A stretch of DNA of 52,743 nt from an uncultured Bacteroidota bacterium (GTDB lineage Bacteria > Bacteroidota > Bacteroidia > Bacteroidales > 4484-276). Of this stretch, positions 17,382-24,811 are shown piece by piece. The translations under genes were made by a program, and so were the position numbers. Position 1 is the stretch's first letter. The number at the start of each line of letters is the position of its first letter. The stretch covers positions 1 through 52,743 of the forward strand of contig CAJATL010000298.1 in the NCBI GenBank assembly GCA_903944895.1. The letters run 5' to 3'. The notes beneath the pieces were generated by a model. It saw only the letters and a program-made list of their open reading frames with translations, did no database searches and was not told the origin of the DNA.

Positions 17382-18989
17382 ATGATGATGAAAACCTTTA
17401 ATTGTCTGTTTTTTTTTCTGATTGCCGGACTGTCGATAGCCCAGGGTGATTCGTTAATTACCGAAAAACTGGTTATTCAAGCCATCAAAGAAAATGATCT
17501 TGAAACAGTTTTGAAGTTTATCGGCGAAGGCAACGACATTGATGGAATTTATGGCAAAGAAAAAATGACATTGCTAAATCTTTCGATAAAAAATGGAAAC
17601 GAATTAGTTGCAGAGAAACTGGTAAAAATTGGTGCCGATAAAAATAAACAAAGCCATGGAAAAACGCCTTTGATGTGGTGTATTCAGTACCGGCAAATCG
17701 ATTTGATGCGTTTTTTGATACGGAATGGCGCTGATTTAAATGCAAAAGCAAGAAATGGAAACACAGCCCTGATTACAGCAACCCGGATGAACAAGTTGGA
17801 GGATGTGAGGTTGCTCGTCGAAAATGGTGCAGATGTTAACCAGGTAAACGATAAAAAGATGAAAGCCCTTGATATTGCCAATTCAGCCGATTTCATTGAA
17901 ATTGCTGAATACCTGGTTAAAATGACCGAATCGAGGCACTTTTACACCGAATTGCACGCATACAACGACGGGCCTTATGTTAACTGGGAAAATGACACTA
18001 CTTTGAGGATGTATTATTTTACCTACGATACCATCAGAAATGTTCCGTTGATCCAGGATGATTATTTCAGAATTTCTTCCGATACAGTCAAACTTAAAGG
18101 ATTTATTAAGGATACCAACGATTATGTGGTTTTAAGGAAATGTTCGACAAAACCTGCCATTTATGAAAATGTTTCAAAAGTACTTGCAGTTGGTGATTTT
18201 CATGGGAATTATGGTGCTTTGGTAAATTATCTTTTGATCAATAAAATAGTCGATAAAAATTTGAATTGGAACTGGGGAGATGGCCATCTGGTTTTTTGCG
18301 GAGATGTTACTGATCGCGGAAATGAGGTTACCGAAAGCCTCTGGTTTATTTATCATCTCGATTTACAGGCAAGAAAAGCAGGAGGCCGGGTTCACATGCT
18401 TCTTGGAAACCATGAGGTAATGGTGATGAGCAACGATATCAGATACCTCAATGAAAAATACGCTTTTTTTTCGAAATATTTTTCCCGTGACTATGCTTCA
18501 AATTTTTCCAAAAATAGTGTCCTGGGAAGGTGGCTCAGATCACAAAATACGGTGATAAAAATTAATAGTTTGCTGTTTTCGCATGCAGGAGTATCTCCAC
18601 AGGTGCTTTCACAGCAAATCGGAATAGATGAGATTAATGGAATTGTACACGATTATTTGGTAAACAAAAAAGCTCCAAAAAAGGATGATATTACAACATT
18701 GATTATGGGAGTCAATGGCCCGATGTGGTACCGGGGCTATGTTTTTGCTTCCGATAAATCACCATTAATCACTCAAAATGAAGTCGATTCGATTCTTGAT
18801 TTTTATGATGCTGAAAAATTGATCATTGCTCACACCGAAAATGGATCAATAAAGTATTTGTTCAATCAAAAAGTAATTGCCATCGATGTTCCTATTAAAA
18901 ATAAGGAAATAATTTCGGAAGGGTTATTATTCGAAAATGGTGATTTGAAAATAGTAGATTTCGAAGGGAAAATCACTAGATTGTTCTAA
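17382..18989 (+). CDS. Secreted ankyrin-repeat/PPP-type metallophosphatase fusion
   Basis: 535 residues with a signal peptide (4-21, ending SIAQG). Residues 27-185 contain about five ankyrin repeats (for example HGKTPLMWCIQYRQIDLMRFLIRNGADL and GNTALITATRMNKLEDVRLLVENGADV). The C-terminal half is a phosphoprotein phosphatase-type metallo-enzyme with the complete motif set: GDFHGN (271-276), GDVTDRG (307-313), GNHE (342-345), HAGV starting at His401, and His484 in IAHTENG. These bind two metal ions and hydrolyse phosphoesters; related periplasmic enzymes act on phospho-Ser/Thr or Tyr. Sitting 94 nt behind the CotH-like kinase, it could reverse that kinase's work; this is inference. The next gene converges after 23 nt. 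Confidence 0.82.
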   Translation: MMMKTFNCLFFFLIAGLSIAQGDSLITEKLVIQAIKENDLETVLKFIGEGNDIDGIYGKEKMTLLNLSIKNGNELVAEKLVKIGADKNKQSHGKTPLMWCIQYRQIDLMRFLIRNGADLNAKARNGNTALITATRMNKLEDVRLLVENGADVNQVNDKKMKALDIANSADFIEIAEYLVKMTESRHFYTELHAYNDGPYVNWENDTTLRMYYFTYDTIRNVPLIQDDYFRISSDTVKLKGFIKDTNDYVVLRKCSTKPAIYENVSKVLAVGDFHGNYGALVNYLLINKIVDKNLNWNWGDGHLVFCGDVTDRGNEVTESLWFIYHLDLQARKAGGRVHMLLGNHEVMVMSNDIRYLNEKYAFFSKYFSRDYASNFSKNSVLGRWLRSQNTVIKINSLLFSHAGVSPQVLSQQIGIDEINGIVHDYLVNKKAPKKDDITTLIMGVNGPMWYRGYVFASDKSPLITQNEVDSILDFYDAEKLIIAHTENGSIKYLFNQKVIAIDVPIKNKEIISEGLLFENGDLKIVDFEGKITRLF

Positions 18990-19012
18990 GGCACGTTTTC
19001 AGGTAAACTTCA

Positions 19013-19639
19013 TCAATTTAAATAGAATTTGTAACCAACCTCCTGAAGTTTCTTATTGATCATCAGCAAAAAATTCAGTTTTTCGATCAGCAATTGTTCC
19101 CTGAGTTCGCTATTGCTGAGTTTAATAATTTTGTACTTTTCGTCGATTTCCAGCGGAAGTTGTCCCGCTATATCCAGAATGTGTCGCGGAAAATGAGCAT
19201 CTGTAGTATTTCCGGGCATTTTATTGATTACCGAAAGTTGTTGCTTGTAGGTAATAAATTTTTCCTGAAGCATCTGAACAGCAGTTTTATTCATTTCATC
19301 CAAAATCATCACCGATCCTCCGGCATACAATTTGCCTGGAAGTTGTTCTTCGATACTCATCATTTTAAACAGATTTACGCCTCTGACGAGGATATCCATT
19401 TCTCCGCCCGGACTTTTGGCAAGTATTTTATGAATTACCACACCAGAACCAAATTCACAAAGCTTCCCATCTTTAATAAATGGGATTCCAAAAATTTCAC
19501 CACTGCTTTCCATATCATTGATCAACTGTTTGTACCGCTTTTCAAAAATATGAATAGGTTGTATTTCACCGGGAAAAATGATAATACTTATTGGAAATAA
19601 TGGAAAGTTTTCCAGGATTCTCGACATACTTCTTTTCAC
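19013..19639 (-). CDS. Lon N-terminal (substrate-binding) domain protein
   Basis: 208 residues. It contains only the LON substrate-binding domain: FPLFPISIIIFPGEIQPIHIFEKRYKQLI (12-40), the short loop GIPFI, GSGVVIHKI and ILVRGVNLFKM, followed by a helical bundle ending EKLNFLLMINKKLQEVG. No AAA or protease domain follows, as in many stand-alone Bacteroidota proteins of this kind. Its role is not known beyond possible protein or peptide binding. The alternative ATG at 19627 (MSRILENF) is equally plausible. It is convergent with the phosphatase gene and has no obvious partner. Confidence 0.85.
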   Translation of the reverse strand: MKRSMSRILENFPLFPISIIIFPGEIQPIHIFEKRYKQLINDMESSGEIFGIPFIKDGKLCEFGSGVVIHKILAKSPGGEMDILVRGVNLFKMMSIEEQLPGKLYAGGSVMILDEMNKTAVQMLQEKFITYKQQLSVINKMPGNTTDAHFPRHILDIAGQLPLEIDEKYKIIKLSNSELREQLLIEKLNFLLMINKKLQEVGYKFYLN

Positions 19640-19773
19640 TTGTTTTAAATCTTAATTGACCTAATAACACACGAAATTTGAAATTGTTTGAGATTTGCAA
19701 TTTTTAAAGGAAATTAAATCAAATTAGGTCGAAAATGATGCAAACTTGTGGTTCAGAATTTTGTCTGGAAAAA

Positions 19774-20310
19774 TTACTGATGTAAAAGACCTTCAATTTT
19801 TGTCTTCATAAGATTAAATTCTTCCATATTGAAAAGCCTTGTGAGGTAAGCAATTCTGCCGTTTTTGTCAACTATTACATTGCGGGTAACGCCTGATTCT
19901 TTGAGGGCAAATCTGGAAAAAATCTGTGCGCCCGGGTCCAGCGCAAGCGGGTAGGTAATTTTTATATCGGTAGCGAATTTTCTAACTGTTTCAACTGGTT
20001 CATCGCGATCAATGCCAATCACCACAAGGCCTTTCGTTTTTAAGGGAAGCCAGATTTCTTTTTCGATATGAGGCATTTCCTCCCGGCAAACGCCACACCA
20101 GCTTGCTGTAAATTGAAGCATCACTACTTTTCCTTTCAGATCGCTCATTTTTACCAGCGAATCATTAGCTAAAACCATTTCAAAATCGGGACATACGTCG
20201 CCAATATTTACGATAAATCCTCTGTTTTCAGGCTCTTTGCTGCTTTTGCAGGATAGGATTACAAATGCTGCTGTTACAAGCAAAACGATAAATTGTGACT
20301 TTATTTTCAT
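19774..20310 (-). CDS. TlpA-like thioredoxin-fold lipoprotein
   Basis: 178 residues starting at ATG 20310 (an upstream ATG at 20328 adds 6 residues before the signal). Residues 1-21 form a lipoprotein signal with lipobox ILSC and Cys21 as lipidation site. The thioredoxin-like domain has GDVCPDF, FTASWCGVC with the redox pair Cys72 and Cys75, then a peroxiredoxin-like region VVIGIDRDEP and a cis-Pro site GVTRNVIVDKNGRIAYL. Proteins of the TlpA/ResA group reduce disulfides in the periplasm or on cytochromes. The lipid anchor places it at the membrane. It is divergent from the M14 peptidase gene and has no operon partner. Confidence 0.85.
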   Translation of the reverse strand: MKIKSQFIVLLVTAAFVILSCKSSKEPENRGFIVNIGDVCPDFEMVLANDSLVKMSDLKGKVVMLQFTASWCGVCREEMPHIEKEIWLPLKTKGLVVIGIDRDEPVETVRKFATDIKITYPLALDPGAQIFSRFALKESGVTRNVIVDKNGRIAYLTRLFNMEEFNLMKTKIEGLLHQ

Positions 20311-20427
20311 GATCGAAATTTTGAACAAAGAAAAGGAAAATTAAGCTTCTGAATAAATTGAACCTCTATACTGCATCTTCAAAATTATTATTTGCTTACT
20401 TTGGCTGCATAATTCAAAACCTTCAAC

Positions 20428-23088
20428 ATGAGATTAAATTTTGCAAGAGCCCTGCGGATAGTCGCAATCGTTGTTTTTACACAAATAACTTTAATCCAAT
20501 TCATTAAAGCACAAACCAGCATACCTGTGAAACCGGCAGATTTTTTTGGTTTTGAGCCTGGCAGCGACCGAAATCTTTTTGATTACGAACAATTGATTTC
20601 TTATCTGCAAAAGCTGGATGAATCTTCTTCCAGGCTTGAGATGCGTGAAATCGGGAAATCACCCATGGGAAAGCCCATTTTTATACTTTTTATTTCGTCA
20701 GACGAAAACATCAAAAATCTGGATGAATTAGCGAAAATCAATAAAAAACTGGCTTTGGATGCCAGCTTAGCTGATTATGAAGTTGATCAACTGGTAAAAG
20801 ATGGAAAAGTATTTTTTCTGGCAACGCTTTCGATGCACTCAACCGAAGTTGGTCCAACTCAAAGTGCGCCTCTCATCGCCTTCGACCTGGCAACCACCAA
20901 TGATCCAGCAAAGCTAAAATGGCTCGAAGATGTTGTTTACATGATGGTTCCAAACCATAACCCAGATGGAATGGACATGATTGTGGAGCATTACCGCAAA
21001 TATAAAGGCACCAAATACGAAGACAGCGACATGCCGGGAGTTTACCACAAATATGTGGGTCACGACAATAACCGTGATTTTGTGACGCTGACGCAAAGTG
21101 ATACCAGGGCAATTTCAGATATTACCAGCAAAACCTGGTTCCCACAGGTGATGGTCGAAAAACACCAGATGGGTAGTGCAGGTGTGCGCTATTTTGTGCC
21201 ACCAAATCACGACCCGATTGCCGAAAATATCGACGAAGGTTTGTGGAACTGGAACGGGATTTTTGGTAGCAACATGATTAAGGATTTGACTAAAGAAGGC
21301 TGCTCAGGCGTGGCTCAGCGTTATGCCTTCGATAATTACTGGCCAGGCTCAACCGAAACCTGCCTCTGGAAAAATGTTTCAGCATTTTTAACTGAAGCGG
21401 CAAGTTGCAATATCGCATCACCAATATTTATCGAACCTTCCGAAATTACGGTTCGTGGAAAGGGACTTTCGGAATACAAAAAGAGTTCGAATATGCCTTT
21501 GCCGTGGCCGGGAGGATGGTGGCGACTGAGCGACATCGTAAAAATGGAAATCGTTACAACCAATTCGATCTTAAATACCTGTTCAGTTAGTAAAGATGAG
21601 ATTTTAAAATTCAGAAATACCCTTTGCAAAAAGCAGGTTGAATTAGGAAAGACCGAAGCGCCGTTTTATTATATTTTGCCCGTCGAGCAACACGATAGGA
21701 GCGAGTGGATTGATTTAGCACGCCTTCTTACCGAACATGGAATTAACGTTTTCAAACTGACTAAAAAGGTGGTAATCGATGGTCAGAATTATGAACCCGG
21801 TGCTTTCGTTGTTCCGCTATCACAGCCTTTCAGAGCTTTTATCAAAGAAGTGATGGAAGTACAGGAATATCCGGTTCGCCATTACACCATTGATAGTGAG
21901 ATTATCAAACCTTACGATATTACCACCTGGTCGTTGCCACTTCACAAAGGCGTTAGCAGCGTTGAAATTAAAACCCGGTCATCAGAACTCGAAAATTCAT
22001 TGGCAACCTGGGCTCCTGGAAATGAAAAAAGACTTGAACTACCTGAAAATACTGCTGCTGTAATTTTTCCTGTTAACAACAATGCTTCGTACAAAGCTGT
22101 CTTTATAGCCATTAAGGCGGGTTTAAAAGTTCAGCGGTTTGAGGAAGATTATTCAACCGAAAATTCTACATTCAAAAAAGGCAGTTTCATCATTTTTACC
22201 CGGGGAGGCAGCAATTCCCAAAAAATGAACGAAATACTAAAGACAATTAGTAGTTTGCCGGTTTTTATTCAGAATACCGAAAACTTTAAGCTTTCAGATT
22301 TCGTGATGCCTCGGATAGCAATGGTCGAATCGTGGTATCACGACATGGATGCAGGCTGGACCAGGTACGTTTTTGATGAGTACAATATTCCATTCCAGGT
22401 TTTGCATCCGCAGGATTTCGAGAAATCTGATCTCACGAAATTGTTTGATGTTATAGTATTTCCCGATGAGAACCCTGATGTTTTGATGACCGGAAAATTC
22501 AAATCCGGTGATGGCACCTATTCCGTCTCCACATATCCTCCTGATTTTACAAAAGGTATTGGCGAAACAGGTTTTGATAACCTGTTAAAATTCATCAATG
22601 ATGGTGGATTGGTCGTTTCCTGGGGTGAATCGACAGGTTTATTTTCGGTGCCTCTAAAGATAAAACACTCCGAAGAAAATATCGAAGAATTTTCGTTGCC
22701 AATCCAGGATATTTCAAAAGCCCTTGTTACAAAAGGATTGTATTGTCCGGGTTCGCTGGTAAAAATCAATCTCAATCCCGATCATTTGCTCACCCTGGGT
22801 ATGGAAGAAGAAATTGGAATCTTCTATCGCGGAAAGCCTGTTTTTAAAACCCGTGAACCATACTTCGACATGGACAGGCGTGTTATTGCCAGTTTTCCTG
22901 AAAAGGAAATCCTTAAATCGGGTTACATCGAAAATGAGGATTTACTCAGTAATAAACCCGCGATGGTCTGGATTAAAAAGGGCAAAGGCCAGTTGGTTTT
23001 GTTTTCCTTCAACCCACAGTTCAGGGCTTCGACGCCGGTTTCGTACAAATTGCTTTTCAACGCTTTGCTGCTTCCGGATTTAGAGTAA
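20428..23088 (+). CDS. M14-family zinc carboxypeptidase, secreted
   Basis: 886 residues with a signal peptide (7-29). The peptidase_M14 domain occupies about 50-340. Zinc ligands are His137 and Glu140 in MHSTEVG and probably His246 in VEKHQMG. NNRDF (214-218) holds the substrate-carboxylate Arg216, and Glu323 in LTEAAS is the likely catalytic glutamate. The C-terminal 540 residues are beta-rich and contain a class-I glutamine amidotransferase-like fold segment (NDGGLVVSWGESTG), as seen in other large Bacteroidota M14 proteins. It should cleave C-terminal residues from peptides in the periplasm or outside the cell. It ends 13 nt before a strong inverted repeat shared with convergent ssb. Confidence 0.9.
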   Translation: MRLNFARALRIVAIVVFTQITLIQFIKAQTSIPVKPADFFGFEPGSDRNLFDYEQLISYLQKLDESSSRLEMREIGKSPMGKPIFILFISSDENIKNLDELAKINKKLALDASLADYEVDQLVKDGKVFFLATLSMHSTEVGPTQSAPLIAFDLATTNDPAKLKWLEDVVYMMVPNHNPDGMDMIVEHYRKYKGTKYEDSDMPGVYHKYVGHDNNRDFVTLTQSDTRAISDITSKTWFPQVMVEKHQMGSAGVRYFVPPNHDPIAENIDEGLWNWNGIFGSNMIKDLTKEGCSGVAQRYAFDNYWPGSTETCLWKNVSAFLTEAASCNIASPIFIEPSEITVRGKGLSEYKKSSNMPLPWPGGWWRLSDIVKMEIVTTNSILNTCSVSKDEILKFRNTLCKKQVELGKTEAPFYYILPVEQHDRSEWIDLARLLTEHGINVFKLTKKVVIDGQNYEPGAFVVPLSQPFRAFIKEVMEVQEYPVRHYTIDSEIIKPYDITTWSLPLHKGVSSVEIKTRSSELENSLATWAPGNEKRLELPENTAAVIFPVNNNASYKAVFIAIKAGLKVQRFEEDYSTENSTFKKGSFIIFTRGGSNSQKMNEILKTISSLPVFIQNTENFKLSDFVMPRIAMVESWYHDMDAGWTRYVFDEYNIPFQVLHPQDFEKSDLTKLFDVIVFPDENPDVLMTGKFKSGDGTYSVSTYPPDFTKGIGETGFDNLLKFINDGGLVVSWGESTGLFSVPLKIKHSEENIEEFSLPIQDISKALVTKGLYCPGSLVKINLNPDHLLTLGMEEEIGIFYRGKPVFKTREPYFDMDRRVIASFPEKEILKSGYIENEDLLSNKPAMVWIKKGKGQLVLFSFNPQFRASTPVSYKLLFNALLLPDLE

Positions 23089-23096
23089 ACCTGGAA

Positions 23097-23129
23097 AAAC
23101 CTAATCCCGCCCATCGCGGGATTAGGTTT
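23097..23129 (-). terminator. 14-bp hairpin between convergent peptidase and ssb genes
   Basis: Arms 23097-23110 and 23116-23129 are perfect reverse complements (14 bp) with a 5-nt loop. On the minus strand the stem runs into five T residues, so it should terminate ssb transcription; on the plus strand the U-tract is weak. Confidence 0.75.
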
Positions 23130-23160
23130 CACATCCCAAAAGGTAGTAGTATCCAACTTT

Positions 23161-23502
23161 TTAAGCAGGGTTGGTCTTCAACATCAGCATGTCGTTAACC
23201 ACAATTTCGGTGATGTACTTTTTGTGCCCGTCCTTGTCGTCCCAACTGCGGTTTACCAACTTCCCTTCAACGGCAATCTGGTTGCCTTTCTTAAGGAACT
23301 TTTCAGCAACATCAGCCACTTTGCCCCAGATAACTAAGTTGTGCCACTGGGTTTCGGTTACTTTTTCGCCTTTCTGGTTTTTGTAGGTGTCGCTGGTGGC
23401 CAGTGAAAACCGGGCCATCTTGTTGCCATTCGACATTTCTTTTACTTCAGGATCCATTCCGAGGTTCCCGATTAAATTTACGCTGTTACTTAAACTTTTC
23501 AT
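23161..23502 (-). CDS. ssb: Single-stranded DNA-binding protein, short form without acidic tail
   Basis: 113 residues from ATG 23502. The longer reading from 23547 would start near the likely promoter box (23545-23552) and adds 15 unconserved residues. The OB fold is complete: SVNLIGNLGMDPEVKEM, MARFSLATSD, TQWHNLVIWGKVADVAEKFLKKGNQIAVEGKLVNRSWDDKDG and the closing strand YITEIVVNDMLML. It binds single-stranded DNA in replication, repair or transfer. The protein stops at KTNPA and has neither a Gly/Pro-rich linker nor the acidic tip (DDDIPF-like) that recruits partner enzymes in most SSBs. It is therefore probably an accessory or repair paralog rather than the main replication SSB. Confidence 0.93.
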   Translation of the reverse strand: MKSLSNSVNLIGNLGMDPEVKEMSNGNKMARFSLATSDTYKNQKGEKVTETQWHNLVIWGKVADVAEKFLKKGNQIAVEGKLVNRSWDDKDGHKKYITEIVVNDMLMLKTNPA

Positions 23503-23544
23503 GACTTTAAATTTTAAATGAATGATTGGATAAATTTTATGAAA

Positions 23545-23552
23545 CAAAGGTA
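23545..23552 (-). promoter_or_regulatory. -7 box of ssb
   Basis: Read on the minus strand this is TACCTTTG, a match to TAnnTTTG, about 45 nt upstream of the ssb start at 23502. It supports the shorter start. No clean TTTG is seen at the upstream distance. Confidence 0.5.
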
Positions 23553-23591
23553 GGGTGGGGGAGAGCGGTTATTCGGTTAATAAACAATTGT

Positions 23592-23629
23592 ATTCGTTTC
23601 TAAACGAATTTAAACGTTTTTAACCGTTT
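23592..23629. repeat. Clustered CGTTT/AAACG inverted motifs in divergent promoter region
   Basis: A palindrome ATTCGTTT (23592-23599), 2 nt, AAACGAAT (23602-23609) is followed directly by a second CGTTT/AAACG pair (AAACG near 23612, CGTTT near 23625). All lie between the ssb promoter and the gene at 23688. The tandem symmetry looks like an operator for one regulator acting on both genes. No named regulator is implied. Confidence 0.5.
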
Positions 23630-23687
23630 ACAATCGGTTCGTGTCGGATAATGACTACTTTTATATCCAAATTCCTAAGCTCCGATA

Positions 23688-24164
23688 ATGAAGACAGTCA
23701 CCATTAAAGAAATCAAAGATGAATTGCGTAATCGTTCAGCCAAGGAAATGCTGGATTTCTGCCTTCGATTATCGAAATTTAAAAAGGAAAACAAGGAATT
23801 ATTGGCTTACCTCTTATTCGATTCGTACGATGAGGAGGCATTTATTGAAAGTATAAAAGTGGAGATTGATGAGCAATTTGAGTTGATAAACACAAAAAGC
23901 TATTATTTAATCAAAAAGAGCGTTCGTAAAATTTTAGCCTTTGTTAAAAGGAATATCAGGTTTTCACCTAAAAAGCAGACAGAGATTGAATTGCTGATTT
24001 ATTTTTGCACAAAACTCAATAAATTCACACCCTCAATTCATCGAAATCCATCCCTAAAAAATCTTTACCTCAGACAAATTGAGTTAATCAAAAAAGCAAT
24101 TTCTACCTTGCATGAGGATTTGCAGCATGATTATGGAGTTGAATTGAAATCGATAGACAAATAA
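23688..24164 (+). CDS. Hypothetical helical protein
   Basis: 158 residues, predominantly alpha-helical and charged (EIKDELRNRSAKEMLDFCLRLSKFKKENKELLAYLLF near the start). There are no cysteine pairs, signal peptide or transmembrane segment, and no motif I recognise. Codon use and GC look like those of the neighbours. It is divergent from ssb across an AT-rich region holding the CGTTT/AAACG palindromes, and 55 nt before the small zinc-ribbon gene. A role tied to DNA is only guessed from the location. Confidence 0.6.
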   Translation: MKTVTIKEIKDELRNRSAKEMLDFCLRLSKFKKENKELLAYLLFDSYDEEAFIESIKVEIDEQFELINTKSYYLIKKSVRKILAFVKRNIRFSPKKQTEIELLIYFCTKLNKFTPSIHRNPSLKNLYLRQIELIKKAISTLHEDLQHDYGVELKSIDK

Positions 24165-24219
24165 ATTATTTGCTAAATTTGAATGTTAAAATGTAACGTT
24201 GATTAAAATCCTAAATATC

Positions 24220-24570
24220 ATGCCAAAAACCTGTCCCGAATGTAACGAGCCTATTGTTGGGCGGATTGATAAAAAATTCTGTTCCGACCAGTGCCGCAAC
24301 AGTTTCAACAACCGCGAAAACCGGAAGATGACCAACTACATCAGGAATGTTAACGCCAAACTCCAGAAAAACCGGCGTATCCTCGATGAGTTTGTTCCGG
24401 AAGAAAAAGCCACGGTGCACAAGGAAATGTTGCTCAAGAAAGGCTTCGACTTTAATTACTTTACCAATATTTACACCACCAAAACTGACAAAGTGTATTA
24501 TTTCTGCTACGAAATGGGCTACCTTCCCATCGAAAATGACTTTTATGCCATAGTCAGGAGGCATGAATAA
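24220..24570 (+). CDS. Small zinc-ribbon protein
   Basis: 116 residues from ATG 24220 (an in-frame upstream start at 24199 adds 7 residues). The N-terminus opens MPKTCPECNEPIVGRIDKKFCSDQC, where CPEC and CSDQC form a four-cysteine zinc site resembling DUF2116-like ribbons. The rest is basic, then KKGFDFNYFTNIYTTKTDKVYYFCYEMGYLPIENDFYAIV, a globular domain seen in similar Bacteroidota hypothetical proteins. It probably binds nucleic acid or protein; no function is established here. It follows the hypothetical helical gene by 55 nt and may share its transcript. Confidence 0.75.
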   Translation: MPKTCPECNEPIVGRIDKKFCSDQCRNSFNNRENRKMTNYIRNVNAKLQKNRRILDEFVPEEKATVHKEMLLKKGFDFNYFTNIYTTKTDKVYYFCYEMGYLPIENDFYAIVRRHE

Positions 24571-24616
24571 AATGCTGCAAAACCAAATTTTCCTTCAAAA
24601 TTTTGGAGAATCTGTT

Positions 24617-24641
24617 CCCCTTCTCCTTGTAGGAGAAGGGG
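24617..24641. repeat. REP-like hairpin
   Basis: CCCCTTCTCC (24617-24626), loop TTGTA, GGAGAAGGGG (24632-24641): a perfect 10-bp stem followed by GTTAGGGGATGAGG. I recall this palindrome-plus-tail from intergenic regions of many unrelated bacteria. It may serve as a terminator or be a dispersed repetitive palindrome. Confidence 0.7.
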
Positions 24642-24680
24642 TTAGGGGATGAGGTCCAACGAAAAGATTTTTAATTCAAT

Positions 24681-24791
24681 GAGACAGGTCTAAAAAGGTA
24701 TTTTGATATGTATTACAAGTTCATAACTTTTTGATAATAAACCTAACAGGTTTTTAAAACCTGGTAGGTTTCTGCTTTTTAGACTGGTCTC
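24681..24791. repeat. MITE-like element with nested inverted repeats
   Basis: Outer imperfect inverted repeats GAGACAGGTCTAAAAAG (24681-24697) and CTTTTAGACTGGTCTC (24776-24791) frame an inner 14-bp palindrome: 24741-24754 against 24758-24771, one mismatch, loop TTA. The nested symmetry and 111-nt size suggest a small non-autonomous element or a strong RNA structure. It sits 20 nt upstream of the Lnb start, so it may affect that gene's expression. Confidence 0.55.
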
Positions 24792-24811
24792 TTCAATCTC
24801 AAAAAATATTC

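Noticed and set aside
19094..19600. 168-codon plus-strand frame opposite the LON-domain gene
   Set aside because: Shadow frame; the minus-strand product has clear family blocks.
24211..24564. 117-codon minus-strand frame opposite the zinc-ribbon gene
   Set aside because: The plus-strand protein with CPEC and CSDQC is much more convincing.
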